A stretch of DNA of 64,000 nt. Origin: Roseiarcus sp963741405. Its GTDB lineage: Bacteria > Pseudomonadota > Alphaproteobacteria > Rhizobiales > Beijerinckiaceae. The DNA lies in the NCBI GenBank assembly GCA_963741405.1, contig CAVUHX010000034.1, forward strand, positions 1 through 64,000, given 5' to 3'. Under the pieces are notes generated by a model. That model was not told where the DNA came from and made no database searches. It was given only the letters and a program-made list of their open reading frames with translations. The translations under genes and the position numbers were made by a program. This document shows positions 44,062 to 53,784 of this stretch, one piece after another; positions within the stretch are counted from its first letter, which is position 1, and every line of letters begins with the position of its first letter.

Positions 44062-45093
44062 TCAATGGGCGCGGCTCACCGCGAACTCGACCGCATCGCG
44101 CAGCGCGTGCTTCCAGGGCGATGCGGGGAACAGCTCCAGCGCATCGAGCGCCATGGCGCCGTAGTGGCGGGCGCGCTCGATCGTATCCTCGAGGGCGCGG
44201 TGCTTCTTCATCGTCCGGAGGGCGGTCTCGAGGTCGCCGTCGATGGCCTCGCCCATCTCGAGCGTGCGACGCCAGAATTCCCGCTCCGCCGGCGTCCCGC
44301 GCCGGAAGGAGAGCACCACCGGCAGCGTGATCTTGCCTTCGCGGAAATCGTCGCCGACGTTCTTGCCGAGCCTGGCCGACGAACCGCCATAGTCGAGCGC
44401 GTCGTCGATCAGCTGGAAGGCGATCCCGAGATTGGCGCCATAACCGCGGCACGCGGCGATCTCGGCCTTGGTCCGGTTCGCCAGAATCGGGCCGACCTCG
44501 CAGGCGGCGGCGAACAGGGCGGCGGTCTTGGCGCGGATGACGGCCAGGTAGGCGTCCTCCGTCGTCTCGGTGTCCTTGGCGGCCGAAAGCTGCATCACCT
44601 CGCCCTCGGCGATCACGGTCGCCGCGTTCGACAGGACCTCGAGACAGGGGAGCGAACCGACCTCGACCATCATCTTGAACGCCTGGCCGAGGAGAAAATC
44701 GCCGACCAGCACGCTCGCCTCGTTGCCCCACAGCATGCGGGCCGCCGCCTTGCCGCGCCGCATGTCGCTTTCATCGACCACATCGTCGTGCAGGAGCGTC
44801 GCAGTGTGCATGAACTCGACCGCCGCCGCGAGCTTGACGTGCCCGGCTCCGGCGTAGTCGCACAAGCCAGCGGTTGCGAGAGTGAGGATCGGGCGCAACC
44901 TCTTGCCGCCGGACGAAATGAGATGGTTGGCGACCTCGGGGATCATCGCCACGTCCGACCCGGTCCGCGCCAGGATGGTCTGGTTCACCCGCGCCATGTC
45001 GCCCGCAACGAGCAGCGCCAGAGGCTCGATCAGCCGATCGGCCTGTTTTTCTCCCGGCGGCTGCTTTTCGCCCAGCGCAATGACGACACCCAC
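44062..45093 (-). CDS. ispB: Polyprenyl diphosphate synthase (octaprenyl/decaprenyl type)
   Basis: 343 residues from a GTG start (GVVIALGEKQPPGEKQ) preceded by a good AAGGGAAAG ribosome site. This start is preferred to ATG 45177, which would overlap the divergent DUF2007 gene. First Asp-rich motif LLHDDVVDESDMRRG and second LIDDALDYGG are present, with GGKRLRPILTL. It makes the long isoprenoid tail of ubiquinone by adding isopentenyl diphosphate to farnesyl diphosphate; chain length cannot be read directly. Confidence 0.92.
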   Translation of the reverse strand: MGVVIALGEKQPPGEKQADRLIEPLALLVAGDMARVNQTILARTGSDVAMIPEVANHLISSGGKRLRPILTLATAGLCDYAGAGHVKLAAAVEFMHTATLLHDDVVDESDMRRGKAAARMLWGNEASVLVGDFLLGQAFKMMVEVGSLPCLEVLSNAATVIAEGEVMQLSAAKDTETTEDAYLAVIRAKTAALFAAACEVGPILANRTKAEIAACRGYGANLGIAFQLIDDALDYGGSSARLGKNVGDDFREGKITLPVVLSFRRGTPAEREFWRRTLEMGEAIDGDLETALRTMKKHRALEDTIERARHYGAMALDALELFPASPWKHALRDAVEFAVSRAH

Positions 45094-45176
45094 GAGACGC
45101 TTTCCCTTGCCAGACCCTGCCAATCGACCATAAAGACGCCGAAACGACGGGGCAAGTGCGCCCCGCGGGGTCGCCA

Positions 45177-45401
45177 TTGATCGAAATTCTGCGCACCAAC
45201 GATCTCGTCCTCATCAGCGTGATCGAATCGCTTCTGAAGGCGGCAGGAGTCGGCTTCTTCGTCGCCGATCAGCACATGGCCGCGGTCGAGGGATCGCTCG
45301 GCTTCTTGCCGAGGCGGATTCTGGTCGAGGCGCGTGAGGAAGCCCGGGCGCGCCGACTCCTGGCCGACGCCGGCCTCGCCGCCGAACTGCGCAATGGCTG
45401 A
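45177..45401 (+). CDS. DUF2007 small protein (putative signal-transducing)
   Basis: 74 residues, probably from the TTG at 45177 (IEILRTNDLVLISVIESLLK). The family has a ferredoxin-like fold with the pattern seen here: GVGFFVADQHMAAVEGSLG and LVEAREEARARRLLADAGL. The next gene's ATG lies eight bases before its stop. Between ispB and the methyltransferase, as in other Hyphomicrobiales. Function unknown. Confidence 0.82.
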   Translation: MIEILRTNDLVLISVIESLLKAAGVGFFVADQHMAAVEGSLGFLPRRILVEAREEARARRLLADAGLAAELRNG

Positions 45402-46197
45402 GCCGGCGGATGCCGGCAGCGGCAAGTCACAGCCGGAGGAATTGTCCAGCGACGCCTGGCTCGGAGGACGCCTGAACCTCGTCCAACCCAGACGCGGCCA
45501 CCGCGCGGGCACCGACGCCGCGCTGCTGGCCGCGGCGGCTGACTTTCCCGGCGGCCGGTTCGCCGACGTCGGCGCCGGCGTCGGCGCGGTCGGACTCGCG
45601 ATCCTCAGCCGCTGCGAGCGCGCAAGCGCCGACCTTATCGAAATCGACCCCGACCTCGCGGCCCTCGCCGAGGAAAACGTGAAGCGAAATGGATTGGAGG
45701 GGCGTGCGCGGGTTCTGCCTCTCGACGTCTGCGACGCGCGCGCCCGGCGCGAGGCGGGCCTGGACGCCGGATGCGTCGGCGCGGTCGTCACCAACCCGCC
45801 GTTCTTCGACGCCGGCACGGTTCGCGCTTCACCCGACCGAGCGCGGGCGCGGGCGCATGTCTTTGCCGGCGAAGCGGGCGCCGATCCGCTCGTCGCCTGG
45901 ATTCGCGCCTGCCTCGCGATCATCGAGCCCGGCGGGCGCTTCTTCATGATCCATCGCCCTGACGCCCTTGCTGCGATCCTCGCGGCGGCCGAGAAAAGGC
46001 TCGGCGGGCTCTCGCTTCTGCCCGTTCATCCGCGCGCCGGCCTCTCCGCGCACCGGTTGCTCGTCTCGGGAGTGAAAGGCACAAGAGCCCCGCTGCGTAT
46101 CGCCCCGGCGCTGATCCTGCATGAGGCGGACGGTAAAATGACGCGTGAGGCGAATGCGATCCACCGCGGCGAAACTCAGATCGATTGGGGAGACTGA
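45394..46197 (+). CDS. TrmN6-like SAM-dependent N6-adenine methyltransferase
   Basis: 267 residues. SAM-binding motif FADVGAGVGAVGLAIL is at about residue 55; catalytic motif VTNPPFF (about 125) is the NPPY/F form of adenine-N6 methyltransferases. LNLVQPRRGHRAGTDAALLA is characteristic of the tRNA1(Val) A37 methyltransferase group (YfiC/TrmN6). RNA target is inferred from family. Overlaps the DUF2007 gene by eight bases. Confidence 0.85.
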   Translation: MAEPADAGSGKSQPEELSSDAWLGGRLNLVQPRRGHRAGTDAALLAAAADFPGGRFADVGAGVGAVGLAILSRCERASADLIEIDPDLAALAEENVKRNGLEGRARVLPLDVCDARARREAGLDAGCVGAVVTNPPFFDAGTVRASPDRARARAHVFAGEAGADPLVAWIRACLAIIEPGGRFFMIHRPDALAAILAAAEKRLGGLSLLPVHPRAGLSAHRLLVSGVKGTRAPLRIAPALILHEADGKMTREANAIHRGETQIDWGD

Positions 46198-46295
46198 AGG
46201 GCTCGCGACGGTTGGCGGCGATCGCGGCGACCGGCGTGGCTTGAGCGGCCATCGTCCGCTGCTATGCTGTCGCTTACGAAAATGCGCGAGGCGCC

Positions 46296-47498
46296 ATGTC
46301 CGACGCGTTCCTGAGGCATGTCCGCGCTGCGCTCGACGAGATCGACGGAGCCGGTCTTTTGAAGCGCGAGCGCCTGCTCGCCGGCCCACAAGGCGGACAT
46401 ATCCAAGTCGCCTCGGCTGACGGCGCGCGCGACATGGTCAACCTCTGCGCAAACAATTACCTCGGCCTCGCCAACCATCCCGAGATCGTCGCCGCGGCCG
46501 CGCAGGCGATGGACGCGTTCGGCTTCGGCATGGCCTCGGTGCGGTTCATCTGCGGGGCGCAGACGCTCCATCGGGAACTCGAACTGGCGATCGCAAAACA
46601 CCTCGGCAAGGACGACGCGGTCGTGTTCGCCGCCTGCTTCGACGCCAACGGCGGCGTGTTCGAGCCGCTGATGGGAGAAGAGGACGCGATCATCTCCGAC
46701 GCCCTCAATCACGCCTCGATTATCGACGGCGTCCGGCTGTCAAAGGCGAAGCGCTACCGCTTCGCCAATTCCGACATGAACGAGCTCGAGGACCGGCTGA
46801 AGCAGGCCGAGGCGGACGGCGCGCGGTTCAAGCTGATCGCGACCGACGGCGTCTTCTCGATGGACGGCCATGTCGCGAAGCTCAAGGAGATCTGCGCGCT
46901 CGCCGACCGTTACGGCGCGCTCGTTCTGGTCGACGACTGCCATGCGACCGGCCATCTCGGCGATAAGGGGCGCGGCACTCCGACGCTGACCGGCGCGGGA
47001 GCGCGCGTCGACATCGTCACCGGCACGTTCGGCAAGACGCTCGGCGGCGGCATGGGCGGCTTCGTCGCCGCCGCGCAACCGATCGTCGACCTTCTGCGCC
47101 AGCGGGCGCGCCCGTATCTTTTCTCGAACTCCCTCGCGCCGCCGGTCGCCGCCGGCGCCTTGAAAGCGCTCGAAATCGCGGTTCGCTCCGACGACCGCCG
47201 CGCACTGCTCGAGGCCCATGCGCGGCGCTTCCGCGACGGGATCGAAACGGCCGGGTTTTCGGCGCTTCCCGGCGTGACGCCGATCATTCCGGTGATGCTC
47301 GGCGAAGCACGGCTCGCCCAGGAGCTCGCGCGCGCGCTCGACGAGCGCGGCGTCTATGTGGCGGGCTTCTTCTTTCCTGTCGTGCCGAAGGGCGCGGCGC
47401 GCATCCGCACCCAGATGTCGGCCGCGCTGACGGCGGAGGACGTCGACTTCGCCGTCGCGGCCTTTGCGGATGCGGGGCAGGCGCTGGGGTTAGTATAG
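46296..47498 (+). CDS. kbl: Glycine C-acetyltransferase (2-amino-3-ketobutyrate CoA ligase)
   Basis: 400 residues. PLP lysine is in VTGTFGKTLGGGMGGF (about residue 248). LCANNYLGLANHPEIVAAAA and SVRFICGAQTLHRELE are diagnostic of Kbl rather than other alpha-oxoamine synthases. It cleaves 2-amino-3-oxobutyrate with CoA to glycine and acetyl-CoA. It is followed by tdh 19 bases downstream; together they degrade threonine. Confidence 0.95.
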   Translation: MSDAFLRHVRAALDEIDGAGLLKRERLLAGPQGGHIQVASADGARDMVNLCANNYLGLANHPEIVAAAAQAMDAFGFGMASVRFICGAQTLHRELELAIAKHLGKDDAVVFAACFDANGGVFEPLMGEEDAIISDALNHASIIDGVRLSKAKRYRFANSDMNELEDRLKQAEADGARFKLIATDGVFSMDGHVAKLKEICALADRYGALVLVDDCHATGHLGDKGRGTPTLTGAGARVDIVTGTFGKTLGGGMGGFVAAAQPIVDLLRQRARPYLFSNSLAPPVAAGALKALEIAVRSDDRRALLEAHARRFRDGIETAGFSALPGVTPIIPVMLGEARLAQELARALDERGVYVAGFFFPVVPKGAARIRTQMSAALTAEDVDFAVAAFADAGQALGLV

Positions 47499-47517
47499 CG
47501 ACTGCGACGGAGACCAC

Positions 47518-48576
47518 ATGAAAGCCCTCGTCAAGCTGAAGCCCGAGCCCGGCCTCTGGATGACCGACGAGCCGATCCCCGTGATCGCCCCCGACGACGT
47601 GCTGGTGAAGGTTCACAAGACCGGAATTTGCGGCACCGATCTCCACATCTTCAACTGGGACGAGTGGGCGCAGAAGACGATCCCGACGCCGATGACGATC
47701 GGCCACGAGTATTCCGGCGTGATCGCCGCCCTCGGCGCCAACGTGCGTCGGCTCGCCGTCGGCCAACGCGTCTCGGGCGAGGGGCACGTGATCGGGATGC
47801 GGAGCCGGGCGGCGCGCGGCGGGCGTTACCACCTCGATCCCGAAACGCGCGGCATCGGAGTGAACATCCCGGGCGCCTTCGCCGAGTATGTGCGTGTTCC
47901 TGCGTTCAATATCGTGCCCCTGCCCGACGACGTCGACGACGAGCTCGGGGCAATCCTCGACCCGCTCGGCAACGCGGTCCACACCGCCCTGTCATTCGAC
48001 CTGGTCGGCGAGGACGTGCTGATCACCGGGGCCGGGCCGATCGGGATCATGGCCGGCGCGGTCGCGCGCCATGTCGGGGCGCGGCACGTGGTCATCACCG
48101 ACGTCAATCCGACGCGGCTCGCGCTTGCGGCCGAGGTGGCCGACGTCGTCGCGGTCGACGTAACAAAGGCGGATCTCAGGGAGACGATGGGCCGTCTGAA
48201 GATGACGGAGGGCTTCGACGTGGCGCTCGAAATGAGCGGCGCCCCGGCGGCGTTCGACCAGCTCATCGATTCGGTCGTCACCGGCGGCCGGGTCGCGCTT
48301 CTCGGCCTGCCGGCGAGGCCGACGCTGGTCGACTGGAACAAGGTCATCTTCAAGCAGCTGACCTTGAAGGGCATCTACGGGCGCGAGATGTTCGAGACCT
48401 GGCACAAGATGATCGCCATGCTCGAGAGCGGGCTCGACGTGCGCAAGGTGATCACCCACCGCCTGCCGGCGAGCCGCTTCCTCGGAGGGTTCGAGGCCAT
48501 GCGGCGCGGCGACGGCGGCAAGGTCGTGCTCGACTGGACGGGCGGCGAAGCGACGCCCGTTTTAGCGCCGGTTTAG
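47518..48576 (+). CDS. tdh: L-threonine 3-dehydrogenase lacking the structural zinc site
   Basis: 352 residues, zinc-type MDR family. Catalytic zinc ligands are present in GICGTDLHIF (Cys about 38) and GHEYSG. NAD-binding GAGPIGIMAG is at about residue 172. In the segment SGEGHVIGMRSRAARGGRYH, where canonical Tdh has four structural-zinc cysteines, there are none; the chain continues LDPETRGIGVNIPGAFAEYV. Overall similarity to Tdh is otherwise strong throughout and the pairing with kbl is canonical. It oxidises threonine to 2-amino-3-oxobutyrate. Confidence 0.92.
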   Translation: MKALVKLKPEPGLWMTDEPIPVIAPDDVLVKVHKTGICGTDLHIFNWDEWAQKTIPTPMTIGHEYSGVIAALGANVRRLAVGQRVSGEGHVIGMRSRAARGGRYHLDPETRGIGVNIPGAFAEYVRVPAFNIVPLPDDVDDELGAILDPLGNAVHTALSFDLVGEDVLITGAGPIGIMAGAVARHVGARHVVITDVNPTRLALAAEVADVVAVDVTKADLRETMGRLKMTEGFDVALEMSGAPAAFDQLIDSVVTGGRVALLGLPARPTLVDWNKVIFKQLTLKGIYGREMFETWHKMIAMLESGLDVRKVITHRLPASRFLGGFEAMRRGDGGKVVLDWTGGEATPVLAPV

Positions 48577-48704
48577 CGGCGGCGCCCTTTGTTCTCAGAG
48601 GCTTGCGACCCGCCTTAGCGTCGACCCGCCAAGGTAATACATATAATTTATGTTTTTATTTACCTCGGCCCGGCGCTCCTTCCCGAAGCGCGATTTTTTC
48701 CGCC

Positions 48705-49811
48705 TTACGTCATCCGCCGCCGCGCCAGCAAGGTCGCGGCGGTCATGCTGGCTGCGCCGAGCAGAGCGAGCGGCCAGAATTGCCCGAGCAGCGCGGAGAC
48801 GCCGTCCCCTTCGAGGAATGTGCCGCGCAGAATCACCATCAGGTAGCGCATCGGATTGACGTAGGTCAGGTATTGCACCGCGCGCGGCATATTCGCGATC
48901 GGGGTGGCGAAGCCGGAGAGGATGATCGCGGGCACCAGGAAGAGGAACGCTCCGAGCAGGCCCTGCTGCTGGGTGGCGGCGATCGACGAGATCATCAGGC
49001 CGATGCCGATTGCTGACACCAGAAACAGCCCGAGACCGAGGGCGAGGGCGACCACGCTGCCGATCAGCGGCACGCGGAACCAGAAGACCGCCGCGGTCAC
49101 GATCACGGCCGACTCCGCCGCGCCGATCAGCAGGCCCGGCGCGGCCTTGCCGACCAGAATCTCCCAAGGCCGGTAGGGCGTCACCAGAAGCTGGTCGAAC
49201 GTGCCCGCCTCGCGCTCGCGCACGACCGAAAGGCCGCTCACGAGCACGGTCACCACGAAGGTGAGCAGACCGACGATGCCCGGCACGACGAACCAGCGCG
49301 ACAGCAGGTTGGGATTGTATCGCGCGCGCAGGTCGAGCGCCGCCGGGATTGTCGCGCCGCCGTGCGACGCCGCCCACTCCGTGTCGAATCCGAGCACGAT
49401 ATCGCCGACGTAGCTCAGCGCGATGGCCGCGGTGTTGGAATTTCGGCCGTCGATCACGACTTGCAACGGCGCCGGGCGGCCCTGCGCGAGGTTGCGGCTG
49501 AAGTCGCGGTCCACGTGGACCGCCAGCAGCGCCGCACGCCGGTCGATCAGCGCCGCCATGCCCTCAGTGGACGGAAGCGCGGCGATCTGGTCGAAACTCG
49601 GCAAATCGGCAAAACGCGCCACCAATTGCCGCCCGGCCAGTCCGGGATCCTCGTTGATCGCCACGAACGGAATATGGTTGAGATCGAACGTGGCCGCATA
49701 GCTGAACACCAGGAGCTGGATCAACGGCGGTCCGACCAGCACCATGCGGCTCGCCTTGTCGCGCAACAGGGCAAGGAACTCCTTGCGGATGAGAGCGATG
49801 AGGCGAGCCAT
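48705..49811 (-). CDS. ybhR: ABC-2 type exporter permease (YbhR-like)
   Basis: 368 residues, the same as E. coli YbhR. The N-terminal amphipathic start MARLIALIRKEFLALLRDKA is followed by one helix, a periplasmic domain and five C-terminal helices. REREAGTFDQLLVTPYRPWE is the conserved ABC-2 EAA-like loop. Last gene of the four-gene exporter operon; separated from ybhS by one base. Confidence 0.88.
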   Translation of the reverse strand: MARLIALIRKEFLALLRDKASRMVLVGPPLIQLLVFSYAATFDLNHIPFVAINEDPGLAGRQLVARFADLPSFDQIAALPSTEGMAALIDRRAALLAVHVDRDFSRNLAQGRPAPLQVVIDGRNSNTAAIALSYVGDIVLGFDTEWAASHGGATIPAALDLRARYNPNLLSRWFVVPGIVGLLTFVVTVLVSGLSVVREREAGTFDQLLVTPYRPWEILVGKAAPGLLIGAAESAVIVTAAVFWFRVPLIGSVVALALGLGLFLVSAIGIGLMISSIAATQQQGLLGAFLFLVPAIILSGFATPIANMPRAVQYLTYVNPMRYLMVILRGTFLEGDGVSALLGQFWPLALLGAASMTAATLLARRRMT

Positions 49812-49812
49812 C

Positions 49813-50928
49813 TCAGTCGAGTCGTTTTTTCGAGCGCCATAGCGTGACGCCGAGGAAGACCGTCGCCATCAGCGCCAGCGCCCCGGCGTCCGGCAGGATC
49901 ACCGCCCAAACGTCGCCGGCCAGGAACACCGTCTGCAAAATCGAGACGAAATAGCGCGCCGGCAGAATGTGCGTGATCCCTTGAATCGCCGTCGGCATCG
50001 AGCGGATGTCGAACACGAAGCCGGAAAGGATGAAGGCCGGCAGGAAAGTGACCACGATGGCGATCTGGCCGGCGACGAACTGGTTGCGCGCAATCGACGA
50101 AATCAACAGTCCCATGCCGAGCGCCACCAAGAGAAAGAGCGCCGAGGCCAGGGTCAGCACCAGCAGACTGCCTCGCAGCGGCACGCCGAACAGGGTCACC
50201 GCGAGCAGCACCGACAGGGCCATGCCGCCCATGCCCAAAACGAAATAGGGCAGCAGCTTGCCGACCAGAATTTCAGCCATGGTCACCGGCGAGGCCATCA
50301 GCGCCTCCATCGTGCCGCGCTCCCATTCGCGCGCGACGACAAGCGCGGTCAGCAACGCGCCGATCAGCGTCATGATCACTGCGATCAGCCCGGGCACCAG
50401 GTAGTCGCGGCTGCGCAGCGCCGGATTGAACCAGATGCGCGTCTGCAGGGCCACCGGAAAAGCCGGCGCAGCGCCCTGCCCCTCTTGCAGTTGGGCCAGC
50501 CAGATCTGCCAGGACTGTGTGAGATAGCCCTGAACCAGCCGCGCGGTGTTCGCGTCGACCCCGTTGACCACGACGCCGATCGTGGCGCCGCCCGGGCCCA
50601 GAGTCTGGCGCGCGAAATTGTTGCGCAACCAGACGTAGCTGTTGATTTCTCCTCGCACCATCGCTGCCTGCGCGTCGGCGAAGGTGGGCAGAATATGGAC
50701 GTCGAAGTAGCGCGAGCGCTGCAGGGTCCCCACGAACGAGCTCGTCTGCGGGTTCGGATGCTCCGCCACCACGCCGATCGGCACATGTTCGGCGTTCAGC
50801 GATACGCCATAGCCGAACAGCAGCAACAGGAATAACGGCAGCACGAACGCGATTGCGAGCGCCGAGGGGTCGCGAAGAATCTGCACGCTCTCCTTGCGGA
50901 TCAGCGCGCGCAGCCGCATGCCGTTCAC
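49813..50928 (-). CDS. ybhS: ABC-2 type exporter permease (YbhS-like)
   Basis: 371 residues with the ABC-2 layout: cytoplasmic start (MRLRALIRKESVQILRDPSA), first helix, large periplasmic part and five helices. WERGTMEALMASPVTMAEIL is the coupling loop. Forms a heterodimer with the YbhR-like protein. Its start overlaps the ATPase stop by four bases. Confidence 0.88.
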   Translation of the reverse strand: MNGMRLRALIRKESVQILRDPSALAIAFVLPLFLLLLFGYGVSLNAEHVPIGVVAEHPNPQTSSFVGTLQRSRYFDVHILPTFADAQAAMVRGEINSYVWLRNNFARQTLGPGGATIGVVVNGVDANTARLVQGYLTQSWQIWLAQLQEGQGAAPAFPVALQTRIWFNPALRSRDYLVPGLIAVIMTLIGALLTALVVAREWERGTMEALMASPVTMAEILVGKLLPYFVLGMGGMALSVLLAVTLFGVPLRGSLLVLTLASALFLLVALGMGLLISSIARNQFVAGQIAIVVTFLPAFILSGFVFDIRSMPTAIQGITHILPARYFVSILQTVFLAGDVWAVILPDAGALALMATVFLGVTLWRSKKRLD

Positions 50929-52658
50929 GCCGCCCTCCGCAGACCGGCTTCCGCCGCGGCGATCAGCGCGATGAAGGCGTCCTCCATTGTGGGATCGGGG
51001 GTGTCCGGACTGGCTGCCTGCGTGCGGATTTCCGCCGGGCTGCCCTTGGCGAGCACGCGCCCTTGCGACATGAGCGCCAGCCGGTCGCAGTACTCCGCCT
51101 CGTCCATGAAATGCGTCGTCACCAAGACCGTGGTTCCGCCGCTCGCGTACTGATTGATGCGCCGCCAGAACTCCGAGCGCGCGAGCGGATCGACCCCCGA
51201 CGTCGGCTCGTCGAGGAACAGGATGGGCGGTTCGTGCAGGAGCGCGCAGGCGAGCGCCAGGCGTTGCTTGAAGCCGAGCGGAATATCGCCCGCGTTCATC
51301 GCCATGAAGGGCGCGAGCTCGAATTCCTCCGTCGCCCAGTCGAGGCGCTCCCGCGCCCGTGCCCGGCCGAGGCCATAGGCGGCGGCGAAAAACTGAAGGT
51401 TCTGCGCCACGCTCAGGTTGCCGTAGAGGGCGAAGCGCTGCGCGACGTAACCGATCTGCTTACGCGTTTCGGCCGGCGCCGTGCGCAGATCCTGCCCGGC
51501 CACTCGCAGCGTTCCAGACGACGCCGGCAAAAGGCCGCAGAGCATGCGGAAGGTGGTGGTCTTGCCGGCGCCGTTGGCGCCCAGGAGGCCGAAGACTTCG
51601 CCGCGCGCCACGTCGAAGCTCACATCCTGCACGGCGTGAAACGCGCCGAAGTAGCGGTTGAGCCCGGAGACCTGCAACACCGCCCCATCGTGCGGGCCGG
51701 CGGGCCGCGCGACCACCGCCGGGACGTGATGCGGCCGCCGCGCATGCAAGCGGTCGATGAACACGTCGGCGAACTCCGGCGCCGCACTTTTCCACATGGC
51801 GCCGTCCAGCGCCGGGATCGCGACCTCGGGGGCCAGCAGCGCACGCACACCGGTTCCCTCCAGCCTGGCGTCGGCGACGCCCGCCAGCGCCAACAACTGC
51901 TGTTGCAGGGACCGCCGATCGAGCGTGGCGTGACGCACGGTGAAACAACGCCCGGCGAGTTCCTCGGCCAGGGCGCGCGGCGACCCTTGACCGAGCAGGC
52001 CGCCGGCGTCGAGCAGCACAACTTCGTCGCAGCGCTCCGCTTCGTCCAGATAGGCGGTGGAAACCAGCACGCTGGCCCCGCGGTCACGAAGCGAGGTGAG
52101 GATCGCCCACAGCTCGCGCCGCGAGATCGGATCGACCCCGACCGTCGGCTCGTCGAGCAACAGGAGCTCCGGGACGCGCAGCAGCGCGCAGGCGAGTCCC
52201 AGCTTCTGCTTCATGCCGCCGGAAAGCTTGCCCGCCCGCCGGTCGCCGAACGGGCCGAGCGCCGTCAGCCGCAAAAGCTCGGCATATCGGGCCGGGCGCT
52301 GGGCGGCCTGGAGCCCTTGAAGCTGCGCATAAAGCTCGAGATTCTCATGCACCGTCAGATCTTCGTAGAGGCCGAACCGCTGCGGCATGTAGCCGATGCG
52401 GCTCTGAATCCGCGCCGTGTCGCTGACGACGTCATGTCCCAGCACTTCGAGCCGGCCCTGGTCCGGCGACAGCAGGCCGGCAGCGAGCCTCAGGAGCGTC
52501 GTCTTGCCAGCCGCGTCCGGCCCGAACAGCCCGGTGATCCTCGCGGCAGGCACGGCGAGCGTCAGGTTGCGGAGCGCCGCGACGCTCCGGCTGCCGCGAC
52601 CGAAGGATTTCGTCACGCCACTGAAGCTGAGCGCCGGCCCGGCCCCGGGCTCAGCCAC
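50925..52658 (-). CDS. ybhF: Double-domain exporter ATPase (YbhF-like)
   Basis: 577 residues, close to E. coli YbhF (578). Two ABC domains: first with Walker A GPDAAGKTTLL, signature LSGGMKQK and Walker B LLLLDEPTVGVD; second with GANGAGKTTTF, a degenerate signature (IPLGFKQRLALA) and ILFLDEPTSGVD. The linker (residues about 220-300) is the usual YbhF insert. It powers efflux through the two permeases. In E. coli the system acts on antibiotics and cations; the substrate here is unknown. Confidence 0.9.
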   Translation of the reverse strand: MAEPGAGPALSFSGVTKSFGRGSRSVAALRNLTLAVPAARITGLFGPDAAGKTTLLRLAAGLLSPDQGRLEVLGHDVVSDTARIQSRIGYMPQRFGLYEDLTVHENLELYAQLQGLQAAQRPARYAELLRLTALGPFGDRRAGKLSGGMKQKLGLACALLRVPELLLLDEPTVGVDPISRRELWAILTSLRDRGASVLVSTAYLDEAERCDEVVLLDAGGLLGQGSPRALAEELAGRCFTVRHATLDRRSLQQQLLALAGVADARLEGTGVRALLAPEVAIPALDGAMWKSAAPEFADVFIDRLHARRPHHVPAVVARPAGPHDGAVLQVSGLNRYFGAFHAVQDVSFDVARGEVFGLLGANGAGKTTTFRMLCGLLPASSGTLRVAGQDLRTAPAETRKQIGYVAQRFALYGNLSVAQNLQFFAAAYGLGRARARERLDWATEEFELAPFMAMNAGDIPLGFKQRLALACALLHEPPILFLDEPTSGVDPLARSEFWRRINQYASGGTTVLVTTHFMDEAEYCDRLALMSQGRVLAKGSPAEIRTQAASPDTPDPTMEDAFIALIAAAEAGLRRAA

Positions 52659-53766
52659 AGGGCCGCTCCCCGCGCGCGGGGGGGGCGGTGGCGTCCTTTA
52701 AGTCGATCACCACCGTCACCGGGGCGCCCATCCGCAAGCGCTCGTCCGGGTTGCAGGCATAAACGTGCATCCGATAGACTAATTCGGCGCGGACCTCGGT
52801 CGTCTCGACCGTCTTGGGCGTGAACTCGGCGGTGGTGGAGATGAAGCCGACCCAAGCCGGGAAGCGCTGGCCGGGAAAAGCGTCGCTCTCGATATCGGCG
52901 CGCATCCCGGGACGCACGCGGCCCAGCTCTTTCTCCGGCAGGTAGGCGCGGGCATAGACCGGGTTGGTGAGGTCGAGCGTCAGTACGGGCCGGTCAGGAC
53001 TGGCCATGTCGCCCGGCTCGAGAATGCGATCTTCGATGACGCCGTCGGCGGGCGCGTAGAGCCGCGCATCAGACAGCTGCTGGCGCGCGAAGGACAGCGC
53101 CGCCTCCACGGAACGGAGCTGCGCCTCCGCCACGTTGATGTCTTCCCGGCGTGGCCCTTCGATCGCCAGGGCAAGCGCCTTCTCGGCGAATTCGCGGTTC
53201 GCCGTCGCCACCTTCAGCGCCTGTTCGGCGTTGTCGCGGTTCTGTTGGGACGAGACGCTGATGGCTGCCAGCTTGACGGCGCGATCGAAATTGATGCGAT
53301 TATTGACCTCGGTCGCCTGGGCGGCGGCGAGATTCGCGCGCGCCTGATCGATTTCTTCCGGTCGGCTGCCGTTGCGCAGACGGATGAGCGTGTTCCGGGC
53401 GGCGTCCGCATCGGCCGAAGCCTTGTCCGCGCTGGCCTGCAACCGCGTCGTATCCAGTTCCGCCAGCAACTGCCCTTTCGTCACGCGGTCGCCTTCCTGC
53501 ACCAGGATGCGGCTGATCCGGTCGTTGTTGTTGAAGGCGAGTTGCGACTGGCGGATGTCGATCGCGCCGTAGGCGACCAAGGCGGTCGCGACCGCCGGAG
53601 GCGGCGCAAACCACCACCAGGCTGCGGCTCCGCCGGCCGCGAGCGTGGCAAGCAGAGGCAAAAGAATCCACTTCCGCGACCGGCGAGGCCGGACCGTCGA
53701 AACGGGCGCGGGCGCCACCGCGCCGGGCAGAAGCGCCTCTCGCGGGAGAGTTAATTGTTCGAGCAT
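52651..53766 (-). CDS. ybhG: HlyD-family membrane fusion protein (YbhG-like)
   Basis: 371 residues. One N-terminal helix (WILLPLLATLAAGGAAAWWW), lipoyl domain (DRISRILVQEGDRVTKGQLL), long coiled coil (about residues 110-225, rich in Ala, Arg and Glu), second lipoyl half (ARLYAPADGVIEDRILEPGD) and beta barrel. First gene of ybhG-F-S-R in the same order as E. coli. Overlaps ybhF by eight bases. Confidence 0.9.
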   Translation of the reverse strand: MLEQLTLPREALLPGAVAPAPVSTVRPRRSRKWILLPLLATLAAGGAAAWWWFAPPPAVATALVAYGAIDIRQSQLAFNNNDRISRILVQEGDRVTKGQLLAELDTTRLQASADKASADADAARNTLIRLRNGSRPEEIDQARANLAAAQATEVNNRINFDRAVKLAAISVSSQQNRDNAEQALKVATANREFAEKALALAIEGPRREDINVAEAQLRSVEAALSFARQQLSDARLYAPADGVIEDRILEPGDMASPDRPVLTLDLTNPVYARAYLPEKELGRVRPGMRADIESDAFPGQRFPAWVGFISTTAEFTPKTVETTEVRAELVYRMHVYACNPDERLRMGAPVTVVIDLKDATAPPARGERPCG

Positions 53767-53784
53767 TTGAGCGGCTCCTCAAAC

